The notes beneath the pieces are model-generated. The model had not been told where the DNA came from and searched no databases. It saw only the letters and a program-made list of their open reading frames with translations. From Litorisediminicola beolgyonensis (lineage in GTDB: Bacteria; Pseudomonadota; Alphaproteobacteria; Rhodobacterales; Rhodobacteraceae): a stretch of 64,000 nucleotides of DNA. Within the stretch, counting starts at the first letter, position 1. Each line of letters begins with the position of its first letter. Of this stretch, positions 36,801-39,632 are shown in pieces. The stretch covers positions 62,001-126,000 of the forward strand of contig NZ_JBHTMU010000002.1 in the NCBI RefSeq assembly GCF_042679605.1. The letters are read 5' to 3'. A program made the translations under genes and the position numbers.

Positions 36801-39301
36801 CTGAAGGTGCTGCCAGTGCCCTTGGTGACGGTCACCTCCTGCACCTCGTTCACCGGACGCGCGCCCTCGAGATAGGGCAACGACTGGCCGAGCGCATCGC
36901 TGCTCTCGATATTGCCCAGCGCGGCGGCGAACTCGGCGATCAGGGTAAAGGCGTCGTCGGCGGAGAGATGGGTGAAACGCTCCAGCTCGGTCGGGATCGA
37001 CAGGTCGAGCAGACGCTCGGTGGTGAAGATCGACGACACGCCCGGCGCGAGATCGAGCGTGATCGTGTCACTCAGCCCGGCATAAGGCGTGGTGCCGGTG
37101 GCGGCGGTTTCGAAGACGCTCGTATCGGCGACGAAGTTCAGAGACGCGCTGGTGCCCTGCTGGGCGAACGTCGATGTGGTGCCATCGGTCGAGGTCGCGG
37201 TCAGTCCCACATTGACGGAGTTGCCGGTCCCGAATGTGCCGCCCAGAAGGCCGACGGTGACCGTCTTGCCCGAGAGCGCGTTCGACACGGTGGTCAGGCG
37301 CGTGTCCATCTGGGTGATCTCGACCGTGGACGCGCCGATATCGTAGCTGAGCGCGATATCGGTCTCGGCCTTCATCCGCACCGTGGCGTTGTCGGCCGCC
37401 TTCACGTCCTGCTCGACCAGTTCCGGCGAGCCGCTCAGGGAAACGTCCGAGCTCTGCTCGGCATCGACGGTCAGCTCCATGACGAGCGACAGATCGCCCG
37501 CGGCATCGCGCACGCGGCTGAGCGCGACCGTCACGACCGCCGAGGAGGAGACCCGCGTCACGTTGCCCGCGCTGACCCCGGCATCGGCATAGCCGGTCGC
37601 GAACCAGCTGCTGGCCATCGCCTCGATCTCGGCCTCGATCTTGTCGAGCGTATTGCCGTTGGTCGCGTCCAGGTCGACCTCGGCCAGATGACTGAAGAGA
37701 CCGCCCTTGGCGACGCGACCGCCGGTCAGAATGCCGCCGCTGCTGGTGCTGCCCAAGAATCCGAGCGGCTCCACACCCGTGCCGGAGACACCGATGCTGT
37801 CGCCCGCGGCGTCGCGCAAGAGGAAGCCCGAGCGATCGGCCGTCAGTTCGAGCGTGACGCCGGACGTGCCGAGATCGGCGAAGGCCTCGGCCGCGCGCGC
37901 GATAAGGCCGGCGACATTGATGCTGGTCGAGGTCTCGAGCGTGGCAGAGGCCCCGCCGACGGTGACCGTCAGATCGCCGGAAATCCCGAGATCGGCCAGC
38001 TCGGTGTCGAAGGAGATGACCGACCCGGGGCGGGCCCAATCGGCAAGGCTGAGCGTGCTGAGCGGCACCCGCTCATCGTAGCCCTCCTGCGCGTAGAAGG
38101 ACGACTCGCGGAGCGCCAGGTCCTCAAGCGCGGCAACGACCGCATCGCGGTCGTCAGTGATGGCCGAGTCATTGAAGATCTCGACGCTTTCGGTGGTCGC
38201 GGTATCGACGGTGACCGTGGGATTGGTGCCGAGCGACACGACCAGGTCGGTCCCCGACAGGGTCTGGCTGTCATCGGTGCCTTCCGCGTCGATCAGAACG
38301 CTGTCGGTCCCGCCATTGCCCTCGACCCGCAGATCGACGCCAAAGAGGCTGCTCGCGATAGTAAACTCGTCGCCGCCACCGAGACCCTTGAGCGTGATGG
38401 CCTCAATCCCGGTGACGGTATCGGGCAGATCGGAGGCGTCGATGATGTCGGCTCCGGAGGTGCCCTCGACGATCAGCGTGTCGGTGCCGTTGCCGCCGTC
38501 GACCTGCGTTGTGCCGGTCAGCCCGACGATCAGCGTGTCCGCCTGCCCGCCCCCCGAAAGCGTGGCCTCGCCGGTGTAGTCGGAGGCGTCGATCGTGTTG
38601 GCACTGTTGCCACCGGTCAGGACCGCGTTGGCGATCGTGTTGGTCGTAAAGGCGCGCTGGCGGGTGTCGGAGCCGTCGATGCTTAGGTCCTCGTCGAACC
38701 GGACCACGACATCGCCGTCGTCGCTGGTCTGGGTCGCGCTGCCGACGACCAGCGTATTGTCGTTGAGCGACATGTCAGTGTTCTCGCTCGCGGTCACTTC
38801 TCCGTTCGGGCCAAGATCGGCGCTGATGGTGCCGCCGCCGCCCGAGAAAATGCTCAACACGCTGGTCAGGGCCAGGGTGTCGCTGCCCCCGGCGCCGTCG
38901 AAGATGATCTCGATGCCATCCGGCACCGCCGCGTTGCCGCCCGACGCCGCCGAGAGACGCAGCGTATCGGACCCGGCGGTGCCTTCGATCCAGAGCTGCG
39001 AATTCACCAGCTCCGAGAGCAGCCGTGTCGAGACGGCGCCGGAGCCGTCGGTCAGCGAAAATATCTCGTTGGTGGCGTTGTATTCGAGCGTCAGATCGGT
39101 TGCGGCCCCGAAGGACAGGTCAGCCGCCAGAAGCAGGCGCGGCTCCAGCGGCTCGAAGCTCAACTTGGCGGGGCGCCCCTCCGCCTGTGCCGTAGCTGGT
39201 TTTCGTTTCAGAGCTTTCAGCCGCGGCAGGGTTCCGAACGACTGTTCAGACTCGCTGGTCCAATCGACGCGATGGGACGGATCTCCGAAGGGATGGGCCA
39301 T
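12818..39301 (-). CDS. Giant LEPR-XLL / RTX repeat surface protein (8,827 aa)
   Basis: One uninterrupted 26.5-kb frame. The ATG at 39301 is chosen because GGAG lies 8-9 bp upstream; GTG/ATG codons 11-12 residues earlier lack a site. No classical signal peptide: a basic N terminus leads to SFEPLEPRLLLAAD (motif at 52-58). From N to C: acidic Asp/Gly/Ser/Thr-rich beta repeats; two 'EVQ-V' domains near 817 and 951; a long region of putative adhesin-type repeats; an EF-hand loop at 3663-3674; RTX array 1 (about 3815-3940); three Calx-beta-like domains (from about 4940, 5362 and 5684); four more EVQ-type domains (6094-6570); RTX array 2 (about 6750-8100) with a 138-residue tandem repeat; two lectin/LamG-like domains (8208-8560); and a zincin-like HEFGHLVDLAH at 8695-8705. 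I noticed no cysteine. Probably a calcium-stabilised adhesin or matrix protein at the cell surface. Confidence 0.93.
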   Translation of the reverse strand: MAHPFGDPSHRVDWTSESEQSFGTLPRLKALKRKPATAQAEGRPAKLSFEPLEPRLLLAADLSFGAATDLTLEYNATNEIFSLTDGSGAVSTRLLSELVNSQLWIEGTAGSDTLRLSAASGGNAAVPDGIEIIFDGAGGSDTLALTSVLSIFSGGGGTISADLGPNGEVTASENTDMSLNDNTLVVGSATQTSDDGDVVVRFDEDLSIDGSDTRQRAFTTNTIANAVLTGGNSANTIDASDYTGEATLSGGGQADTLIVGLTGTTQVDGGNGTDTLIVEGTSGADIIDASDLPDTVTGIEAITLKGLGGGDEFTIASSLFGVDLRVEGNGGTDSVLIDAEGTDDSQTLSGTDLVVSLGTNPTVTVDTATTESVEIFNDSAITDDRDAVVAALEDLALRESSFYAQEGYDERVPLSTLSLADWARPGSVISFDTELADLGISGDLTVTVGGASATLETSTSINVAGLIARAAEAFADLGTSGVTLELTADRSGFLLRDAAGDSIGVSGTGVEPLGFLGSTSSGGILTGGRVAKGGLFSHLAEVDLDATNGNTLDKIEAEIEAMASSWFATGYADAGVSAGNVTRVSSSAVVTVALSRVRDAAGDLSLVMELTVDAEQSSDVSLSGSPELVEQDVKAADNATVRMKAETDIALSYDIGASTVEITQMDTRLTTVSNALSGKTVTVGLLGGTFGTGNSVNVGLTATSTDGTTSTFAQQGTSASLNFVADTSVFETAATGTTPYAGLSDTITLDLAPGVSSIFTTERLLDLSIPTELERFTHLSADDAFTLIAEFAAALGNIESSDALGQSLPYLEGARPVNEVQEVTVTKGTGSTFSLSFGGQTTTAITYGTDGAGADAVRDALVALAGYVAGDFDVTKSSGSATEAVYRIGFTGTLAGRAQSAITGTYGGGSVTSAEVQAAGLETDGGSVSLSDVASLSARLDAMLDELQNEIQEVTVTPGAATGITLTFDGATTGTISLGSGGPSAAVIRDALGNLSTSATTYTADDFLVARLADSGGKYVYRIQFIGQLTGEDQGAITGAAVGGSGGAVSVTEVEKGGLFTSLKELSGDIQRALGMASGPVFGYDAATGTLRMPISTSESGTLEAFVDTESEGQIGDLTDIVETKSGAPATVTLDATSVLDIVVGFDLTADLDATVGVPTITDDIKDLLNTAGGVNLPEDGVLSGDAIFQLVVDGVVGTGSVTATGTDTITVSGLGDQAAAYIGQSVRIGTGTALHAITNAAASGSTIVLTLDQTLSPSASVGDAIAVIGNMAVEVMLEDAPATSRATVEKTVSANDATSEQFEVTGTIAATPDGVQSADSAFDIVLGLDNGDKVRWSFLLEAGLTDGTAADTSFQDLGAGDAIVWDSGFADGQSAQSTTEAVLRSENILLSAGRGWNVTLSLNEGDVLGTPTKDYVLNIDAPTGTTQSALLASFITKIQSELTGLELGSKVSVAAVGGELEFRTKVAPSAGKSVSMALSDASANFANTSIDDLIDNLNAQLASAGQPVDPTDDTVTYSAATALDTLLVFGKTTIDGEERLTLRVKNTAISLTETGQSAATGKVTSLGFESAPGDPAGYEMGFVGGQKFTETGSISSSSMSGESVTLTVSINESIGTSGGELVGRVIEILDGDLAGLRALVLADTVSGTSRVLEVSGASIEAAIRDGNTALNAANIDLIDPDTLILESSLYRSVASVLQDELQTALDDALGEGIAVAERLDNRLVIQGASAEQLGLRVLAAEGHDDRNIAGVLTNSAFSEIGLAENALGLQGASSLFLDRSTTGGMEIGYGVSLSAASFDVVANYGLLGITATGSLGLSGGLEFNLRSNGTLLATVTDNLASAAISDPFNIRVGDGDLVTLGGTATSSLSFNSIAAQGGFITLGTTAPSLSVGLPNWLTSPTVPTRISANAMATTTGTLDGEANFRISINGSRGFLVSLKAGSYGSLTGIASELNAALAKARDPETGAEEDLSLWITAEVANNKIRFTSTVGNPDTYVSVLVIDPQISGDDIVDGAKELGFTKRQQTPSRALTVSKTNAAVLDTFTRITAQDINAQLEKLVTDVLAKLDDANKTKKLLDTDLPLLKESVLDLLDISDAFADALRDFDPDQVINVQALRDQLAAAGLGTISVSATHGSGVSHLTVGIDDFIVSIQDGAAKLRLDLEALAAANSDTNFGGTLADYGIVATDSELLILNAEALLDLDLRINFGGSSVTSDVLEDSEISFEVETSLAGSPAGDTIQVGPATLKAVGASAELSGNNTSAQFSVTFDKDLRLNGTGFNAAVTATATGFADALLPLFLANGRDPLQGDIGSATGASYDSTTMRTTITAVGVNQSNYAGHILRVNSGALAGNSFELKKNNAVSYDATTGVTTIVVLGDARTIASGDSLTLVNPIRLEIDDLANYLTAASNGSTTNFTLNLPKSDAIDGLLGPIDQIANPDAVIAGIDEFFFLLEGALDDVVFTRGSLPIMGEAMDGLGGLISTTLRAQLLLSYIREYLGVAARLDITSPAEMTAAQTVDLMQRALYEAFGTGKFGLGLTSAGKASDVVATVTSGTTTKTSKQTTGYNNLLSDPEAIDDISFDLDFSQSKMDVNALIDRWISITDGTQNGEKTLFSELAAALRALPEFETYFDIGDTLRAVNLTIDAGVELLMGFNFDFNFGFSRTLGFYSDVSGADELVIDIEARIINEAGTDLEKHEGSLSFFSADVLDFTDLLSGSGANVTGDKLTLTATGSGITIGNGRIAEANIAEFLLALGTPQSATKIAVASGDVEVASGQQRLNISYTSNANILPILNKPGLGYKVSFTNASGAEVATGKAIFEANETLNNRLKFTLSDVTGSGTIDDATLSGYSVTFTLLDDHYENYLGALDTARGYRIALRTGEPTDTDAGFEMYTITDIDLSGTNPVLTLDRTITAPTGAALSGGKIVWLVGTPQSSFKATYKIDIVDPDREAGADGMASISELLNTTDFSSIIDARLSAITDINLEVTTERFDQFLSAPQLRTDASIYWQVIERALIDADGADLEAQLQGRAARYFGDSAFLDSVKLLELQDSNQVINVSTPMVAVHDGTRNFTDGGIIRIENATGSSPDQPAPIRIKVNDVFSISKTLPDLAFSNLSNENEDDYNGAGEQGAFLLNLTTGEDAAKGSGVPGYRDSKYTANTGDIFILPEISDVRIDSAGEIIFEIEIDEVQGLANGVQIVLWDTWAAGRNGVFLIDTLGAGSTTNGLTTYTFKLVDINGTKLSIQSLGFDPTASFGAVTGEFDSGYIDNVNAPTVNFVNTQMNLNSVLGDFVAKLLNIFNEFLEPFDWLISPTEGILFKKDPIFTFLKGRNYRWIDTLEELAGLAGNKSAAGGAAAFAALEFLEALGTIRGLGERVAELQDSLGNDGDIWLDVGGMVVPDVRGASDLGQFFDPQTTPQPGGISVASGSSATSESKSGSGTFDGNTINSKTTTRSRSMSIINGDISLSRQVSKKTETLDPNTGKTTKTSELTKGGSAGFSGGFSLSFPILNKPEQTLRMLVGADVDLFQLGLPTFSIAFDVSAKNTVMAGPVPVTIGVSFSIGIEIALKLGMDTAGYRDFARTGNVADIGNGFFFLDVDEFTEGDATSLTPDRTGLSLNDPVELTLSATVTFSAGLGISGFAEIGIRAGITGSLFFNWHDPDYDGRIRLDEIAASTYLADGSQNVFAVFDISGSVSWFFEFYVEVFGAEVFSIDPFAQAGIDQTIFAFSITIDRPPFMFAEVGRDIRINMGEFADKRINKNTTDGDEVFTLSLTGTTLVITGTVDGVNLTPGGLATGVPIINEVDVRGFDRIVIFAGEGNDSITLAGDWSGFAGSILFFGGAGNDSFSAQGMAVAVRAVGEEGDDTLTGGTQEDTLEGGLGDDRLTGNAAADWLEGGDGDDSLVGNFGADSLLGGLGNDTMEGGADSDTYIIEQLWGTDVIQGEADSDAGAVDILDFTKARARINLEIRAAGITATDDFGFTAPGLENTLTVSNVAIEEFIGGRRDDRFLIAAASSDGIRVDGRDGGDAYIVQMRDDVSNEDLRGVVTINDTGFSFYTDTLEIVGTADADAIAITDEQIQLGQAMRAVVVLEDAGIETLFVNAGGGDDTIWLHATLETMSVEISGQGGDDDIILGSGATVTSATRLTALGNNGDSTDTVAEVLGFPLNASDEVDTSQSQFEIVLVDSTGAETVQAVNLAAATGSVAALTDSATIADLISLLNAYLTDLTARFVTDGTNGRIEISADATGAHLGKEIFVRALLDADNAPIATALVLGLVRPATRSGDKTTGYRLHAQLSAAQVNALDAVGGTIDTIKQSAVAGALFVAGGAGEGDRLIVDDSGDTTSDDGAETGILVETFLSGLGLAEGVDYREFQSLSIRLGQGADVFFIEGTHLGDTTLSGGAGADTLEVERISGTTFVDGNGGDDTLTVNRRLTFPQVVVEELTVEGGDGTIEQGASGADGDIYLDLSLFPGLADVSDFSALSEDEQAALDRLILALGEVALSLDGAGALEVNDIALDRLDEGLIGFDLVLSPAVTDATTWSLTFANPDFDPSQHIAPGVNPIGAELSLDGQGGSDLFNIAFAGVGNAVINVSDSDGSGDLLNVQGTALDDYLLLRANSARGFIASFSQSDTHQGFDPSAGIERINYDGRIDAGMIISLLSGDDQMVIDDTLIVAQISGGIGDDRFQVGQIFETRRDGPQTTAIGDVNTDTGLSDEDAYATIATTKGYLSNGISASMLIDGGSGNDYFEVLHNLAPLSLRGNDGDDVFLLRSFALEGSQDDKREVTDISGGGGADLVQYAVNAPVTINGGDGFDSVIIIGTEFADDIVITQEGVFGAGRDVQFSEVESLTVDGAEGDDRFFILGTQEGVRTEIVGGLGTDTFVTGGDSPPVVANDLKGHSGLIAHSVESTINGGTTPGIFDGVNIEGVSANVVDDDEPAIAFFADGPLGDLRVVEGSTSYARYNVILTRRPEREVSITLSAVLPVADDLAKGYSNVLLSASSDFTGATTSLTLTFTPEDWDNGILSAWVYVQAPEDAGEEGAHYAEIQHSVISADTYEGGLESAASVGTTVYLDAEIFEDLDLSDVDTTSADNDAKLRALIGAEFEVTNGPGKGSFAYVTDATWVFDANYDTASSILVSGQKYLVALTLSTEFETYPTAESEWLLTVTDSIIGTGVETRTDTFEDRNTNFGVQGDVETAPFLEGKVFAVTHGTTTEYGIIASSTKTTITLAAPFTTFTGDVAGLSYTIYDTSDVAVAQSAGATVLTIEGHVFTGLLTGSAQRSVTDPDATLTAGALVGAKIEIIAGAGAGQTATITANGTDWFTVDRPWDVDLTDSSIYAIQRYHDLKVPNMVANIVDNDATGVAVLRSQAQMDAIEGQTGDTYDVFLTRQPDGPVSITLKPLADDFGVAQVTLSGARGTQDPDGSLTIIFSASNWNQKVTVTVTAIDDTTVEGARFTVITHTAMSALDKDKIVAESDAFLLSDDRDATAVVEGVTITSTGTAQSSITLSSDVQITGGTVTLDATDIENQIIALPSNTVGGTFFLTYQGERTANLSFDIGADALKAALEALQTLGENSVGVKKTATGWEIEINAQGPVALQANGDGLVVLDVDNPVITVEIDGVALAIGRFTVFGNVVTFTDANGAPEFQSGLVTVDYKRQRDGFDGLVADSLTVQTGDNDAPGVVVEESGGSTNVIEGKTAGQAGYSDTYTVRLTKAPPEGETVTIRIRPEDTRTSTGPIAYFEPQVAFLDGGANQELLADGTLLLTFTADNWQAGITVTVIAVQDSVIDGQDSMSFPDMPNVLNRIRGPLIIDGSGGNGSLAGLGNAVLMPGEIDARPADDQIAEISDDRLTITLSLAAMPDYIKIGTPEENLLNKTLTISDKDNPENGVFRLITAVTVSGDVVTLTINEAFGLLVIVGTPVAITENSLNYFVNEADQVDTLTAVNSDSIRDEIGELTATRITGFGMVPNIAIAGNLQPGGITYGNLEHVELRLSGGVDTLTVRSTHTGTTLIDTAGGDDVVAIYSTAGHTTLNTGVGSDVVTIGNQERTLGAERVVDDIRGLLTINGDPLIADVWTFTNGSTAEQTNEVQYLTLNAAGGSFTLTVTVGTVTRTTASISHTDGAQPSADAVKAALAALSNVRTGNVDVVRDGASYRIEFLGALKEVEVAELIVATGALVARDETDSVTLLDDLDTAANRLLLTQDSITGLGMSGVNETQVVEVQASGGKFTLSFDGVSTIALDHDAEASVVQAALEALSSIGLGNVTVTRMSLGSDLDNAGTGGNDGSIYVIRFQGELAGMNVSELVGTSDATDPLTAPILGSGGTAAADAVASITVTTRDQGTNVAPADEVQVLELSGTSGQTFLLDFDGEITSAIEISDTDGQTLANIVAALNALTAFTAVADGGTITADTNLVVEELSKNGGYALRFIGDLGGTDVVTMIARGDAPAIVSTLREGGEAAVTNQRQIVTVSGTSGTFRLGLDFTNTEGDSYENKLSADWVDIRVGATAFEVENALQRMFLGSRFATDITVVKTRGVDGDVYIINFDGLLRTDGAGDGLVGLLEVLQVSAGVSVSVESRTDGINYYGLEQLVLNLGSGDQVVSVQGTTAETVINMQGGSDAIYVASDADLDHAISAPSFDYLSGDLDRIWGGLTLNAEGGRNRLMISDEGTGTGDSDIRIGTGAAGEVVVTGLAPAAIAYSASDSGDFGRGVTYWTSQFADTVTVTETHARDGVLTVTQLNTGAGADRVYVSLDRSDGFFAVNTQQGHDLVDADGVASGTTGVPVDGLARTSRDIVVFGGLGNDTIYTGSANDIVFGDQGRAVWTSDGEQMRLGGGGRGDRISAEADIPLDILFNFDPTLVGNDGMDVGTSGNDVIATHQGTDRILAGAGSDNVDAGTGDDLVIGDHGVADYVAGVVLRLQTTDEETVSGGNDTISGQAGSDTILGGIGSDRLYGERMDSLRSASSAAADGDDWILGDNGQIVFSGGIVTLIESFEDTLGAADTITGSAGSDIVLGGYGSDSIDGNASDNRFFELDGDDILVGDNGRLTFTGGDLVELRTLDVNESFASNDTIRGSAGDDSILGGIGADLIFGDHTNALRSVESAPTDGDDWIIGDNGRMVFVATQVSLIESFDDQVGDGDTIAGNAGADIILGGYGSDILDGNASDNAHAAIDGDDIVIGDNGRLTFIGGQLATLRTLDATNDFPSADTVRGSSGSDILLGGIGADVIHGDHEGDLETDNDAADIILGDNGQLIWDEIAADGIATELVAAGALGARDLRTLDVIRTLNAGQGAGDTITAHLGDDLIFGGAGGDEIHAGQQNDIALGDFGKMELLSNIVRHVDVTDNAMGGGDVIYGDEHEDVLIGGAGSDKIDGDNISGTNDENAVNSGRDLIFGDNVTLDRIGTAGANEYGDHANVRFRLVDPVTGQLYGSALNVGPDGAALYDGYAGGDQWSFARVDPDGPSAWSDFQITLRDHDITVAADSNVFGDDVIAGGGKDDQIFGQLGNDTIQGDGGLSVGATASRDGQTADGTYGLLTITPSFEAATDGDDYIEGNGGNDVIFGGLGQDDIIGDNSDLFGLGTYDKRAPSGSDLIFGGSGIRIGRNEYVETPSAGDTVDIAIEDRHSRDGDMILGDNGRILRMVTDVDQNDEPLDGTAYLAFVYDVMPDTTTQGEHYNPTNFEGYDGSRGSERIVVRVADLLDYTPGGADVDPESAQFDLGGWDEIHGESGDDSIYGMTGSDILYGDSDDDDIIGGWGHEWISGGTGQDGVIGGDGRIFTSRNIDLRDRADLSEPLYGIEKVDTGLFIYTPGKIQQSTIHLAGELKKTVDLTPFFPVDAGEAGTSDPFAKVDDGSQNDNDIIFGGLGSDSLHGGFGSDAISGAEAMAAQVTVPAGVGGAEGQLVFTNLPYSFSNPGNPGDVLNFGGGTTADGTLRANEFAAYDEFNPRPYIFYDPGNGFVFASSDTAGAVPFLLMFDSQDAAATNDYSPQSDGDAVLTYKPSDGNDVIFGDLGHDWLVGGTGRDRMYGGFGDDMLDADDVRDDPNDPMSQAPDTSNSYADIAYGGAGRDVLIGNTGADRLIDWVGEFNSYIVPFAPFGAFHISRSVQPQLYDYLYALSAADGADPTRFVDTGGDVSRNGEPYGEIGAVNQQDPFWQDQTGAPDDPQAGNIPGGARDVFAAEDFNSTDPGNGNGGGGQTTETQTLHGFAADSGSWSVERGALAVAPAAPGEDAVSVYHLQNPLPGYFEIAALLSADHPTGGYESNGFIIFDYQGPQDFKFAGINQKLDKIQIGHRDASGWHVDVQDNMRLKGGTFYNLLVAVNGTTVTVRVDNQVFLSHTFEARIAYGVPQGLNMGLIGIGADNSITRLDNFAVQVLPPNLSYERVESFEADAGVFAAESGDWSVADGSYGTATDGAVSLFDLSAEAGLPAGTLVFGANSKLKLGAEIETAGIAGLVFDFLSTDRYKFAALDVAGDRVLIGHVEAGRGVVIDAEIGFALADGETHEISVLLSGSTVSVVVNGIAALSHAFSALTVDGRAGLVALDGGVQVLSATIATDDPAIAVEEVLEEAALRAATLGSGHDGTEPTEEELAALTAEAIRRLGAFLGLSDEVVATLTALQPQLADLQGDLLGKIDGARILIDRDAAGHGWFVDPTPGDDREFAGPLLTAKGASAAAEHIDLLSVLMHEFGHLVDLAHGDNHLMSETISVGERTLGVGVPERITPSLDTPAPSAWVFDEDGGLIDPGEARLLRGLGTDLAALLAETGASEVAQGAAPAMLPIPESDAPEAEAEAQRAELEGALGSGLVNWSERFGTRGSL
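13130..13372 (-). other. C-terminal zincin-like segment of the giant protein
   Basis: Encodes ILIDRDAAGHGWFVDPTPGD followed about 30 residues later by HEFGHLVDLAHGDNHLMSE. H8695, E8696, H8699 and H8705 reproduce the HExxHxxxxxH zinc motif of M10-like metallopeptidases, with Asp in place of the usual Gly, and a Met five residues further that could be the Met-turn. It is the only metallopeptidase motif found in the giant protein. Confidence 0.7.
13610..14680 (-). other. Two tandem concanavalin/LamG-like domains in the giant protein
   Basis: Two related stretches of about 170 residues, each opening with SFEADAG/GFAADSG + 'W-S-V', then 'Y-F/L' strands, DYQGPQDFKFAGI or FLSTDRYKFAALD, IGH and VVNGIAALSHAF / VRVDNQVFLSHTF. 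This pattern is typical of jelly-roll lectin-type folds that bind glycans or act as spacers. They lie between RTX array 2 and the zincin-like end. Confidence 0.6.
15010..19060 (-). repeat. RTX calcium-binding array 2 of the giant protein
   Basis: Dense but interrupted GGxGxDxhx-type nonapeptides across about 1,350 residues, for example GGIGSDRLYGE, GGYGSDSIDGN, GGLGSDSLHGGFGSDAISG and GGTGRDRMYGGFGDDMLDAD. Such repeats bind Ca2+ in a parallel beta-roll and are usually unfolded in the low-calcium cytosol. Confidence 0.88.
17515..18480 (-). repeat. 414-bp tandem repeat inside RTX array 2
   Basis: A 138-residue unit repeats about 2.3 times, also visible in the DNA: the stretch TTGTCCGACGCGTTGCCGTC occurs near 17775 and near 18189, 414 bp apart. 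Each unit is itself two diverged halves of about 69 residues, each with an RTX motif and a 'GDNG(R/Q)' turn. This points to recent internal duplication. Confidence 0.75.
19490..21030 (-). repeat. Four 'EVQ' beta-domain repeats in the giant protein
   Basis: Four successive domains of about 110-130 residues begin NEVQYLTLNAAGGSF, NETQVVEVQASGGKF, DEVQVLELSGTSGQTF and NQRQIVTVSGTSGTF and end with a 'Y-x-I/L-x-F-x-G-x-L' strand (YRIEFLGAL, YVIRFQGEL, YALRFIGDL, YIINFDGLL). Each contains an 'A-x-x-V-x-x-A-L-x-x-L' helix-like stretch. I cannot name the family. Confidence 0.7.
21900..24500 (-). repeat. Three Calx-beta-like domains in the giant protein
   Basis: Stretches near residues 4940, 5362 and 5684 share the pattern D(D/N)D-x-(P/T)-x-(I/V)-V ... 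VxEG ... Y-x-V-x-L-T-(R/K) ... V-(S/T)-I ... LTFT-x-(D/E)-(D/N)W. This is the Calx-beta fold, common as a calcium-binding spacer in large adhesins. Confidence 0.65.
27480..27860 (-). repeat. RTX calcium-binding array 1 of the giant protein
   Basis: About 125 residues containing GGAGNDSFSAQG, GEEGDDTLTGG, GGLGDDRLTGN, GGDGDDSLVGN, GGLGNDTMEGG: near-canonical RTX nonapeptides in tandem, separate from the large C-terminal array. Confidence 0.9.
28280..28315 (-). other. EF-hand-type calcium loop in the giant protein
   Basis: Encodes DPDYDGRIRLDE (residues 3663-3674), an exact match to the D-x-D-x-D-G-x-I-x-x-x-E calcium loop. Neighbouring helices are not obvious, so it may be a dockerin-like or isolated loop. 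Confidence 0.6.
36160..36860 (-). repeat. Two N-terminal 'EVQ' beta-domain repeats in the giant protein
   Basis: NEVQEVTVTKGTGSTFSLSF near residue 817 and NEIQEVTVTPGAATGITLTF near residue 951 start two domains related to the four at 19490-21030. Both end in '(Y)RI(G/Q)F(T/I)G(T/Q)L' followed by 'A-I-T-G'. Confidence 0.7.
39128..39148 (-). other. LEPR-XLL motif near the N terminus of the giant protein
   Basis: Encodes LEPRLLL (residues 52-58) within SFEPLEPRLLLAAD, preceded by about 50 residues rich in Lys/Arg (KALKRKPATAQAEGRPAK). LEPR-XLL is a named N-terminal motif of very large bacterial surface proteins; to my knowledge its function is not established. The LLLAA that follows resembles a very short export or cleavage site. 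Confidence 0.9.
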
Positions 39302-39632
39302 GGCAGCAGCTCCAAAAAAAATGGCGCGCGACATCACGTATCGAGCGCAAAATCAGCGCATTTTTAAAAAGATACTCGGCCCGAGACCGGGGTCTCGGAG
39401 TACAGAACTGAATTGATGGTGCACCGCGACCGTGAGCGAAAGGCAGCCGCGGATATATCCGAAAGGATAGTCGTTAAGCCGATCGGATATCAAACATTTT
39501 CGTGAGCACTGGGAACATTTTTCACGCTAGTCAGAAAACCCTGAGGCGCAAAGAAAAAATGCGTGCCGCGCGACGCGACTTGATCCGAATGTTTCAGTTT
39601 TCTTGGTTAAAGTGACTCACTTCCAGAGGGAA
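39302..39632. promoter_or_regulatory. AT-richer upstream region of the giant-protein operon
   Basis: 331 bp without a gene, clearly lower in GC than its surroundings, with A/T tracts at 39314-39321, 39361-39370 and 39555-39561. It must contain the operon promoter unless transcripts run on from sapC. It holds a perfect dyad (39381-39398) and a small CGGATATATCCG palindrome (39450-39461). Confidence 0.6.
39381..39398. promoter_or_regulatory. Perfect 18-bp dyad upstream of the giant-protein gene
   Basis: CCGAGACCGGGGTCTCGG has 8-bp arms around GG, 80 bp before the giant gene's start. It is followed on the minus strand, ten bases later, by TTTTTAAAAA. It could be an operator, a leader hairpin or a terminator for sapC; the sequence alone does not decide. 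Confidence 0.5.

Noticed and set aside
12962..39416. Very long open frames on the plus strand across the giant gene (up to about 2,000 codons), for example 12962-19024, 22901-28441 and 29036-32953
   Set aside because: They are antisense to the giant gene, rich in Arg/Asp/Val/Ala/Gly of the kind made by reading GC3-biased codons backwards, lack ribosome sites and match no family. They are shadows of one long biased frame.
39302..39632. A small gene in the AT-rich gap before the giant gene
   Set aside because: No frame of reasonable length has a ribosome site or recognisable product; the stretch looks like promoter sequence.
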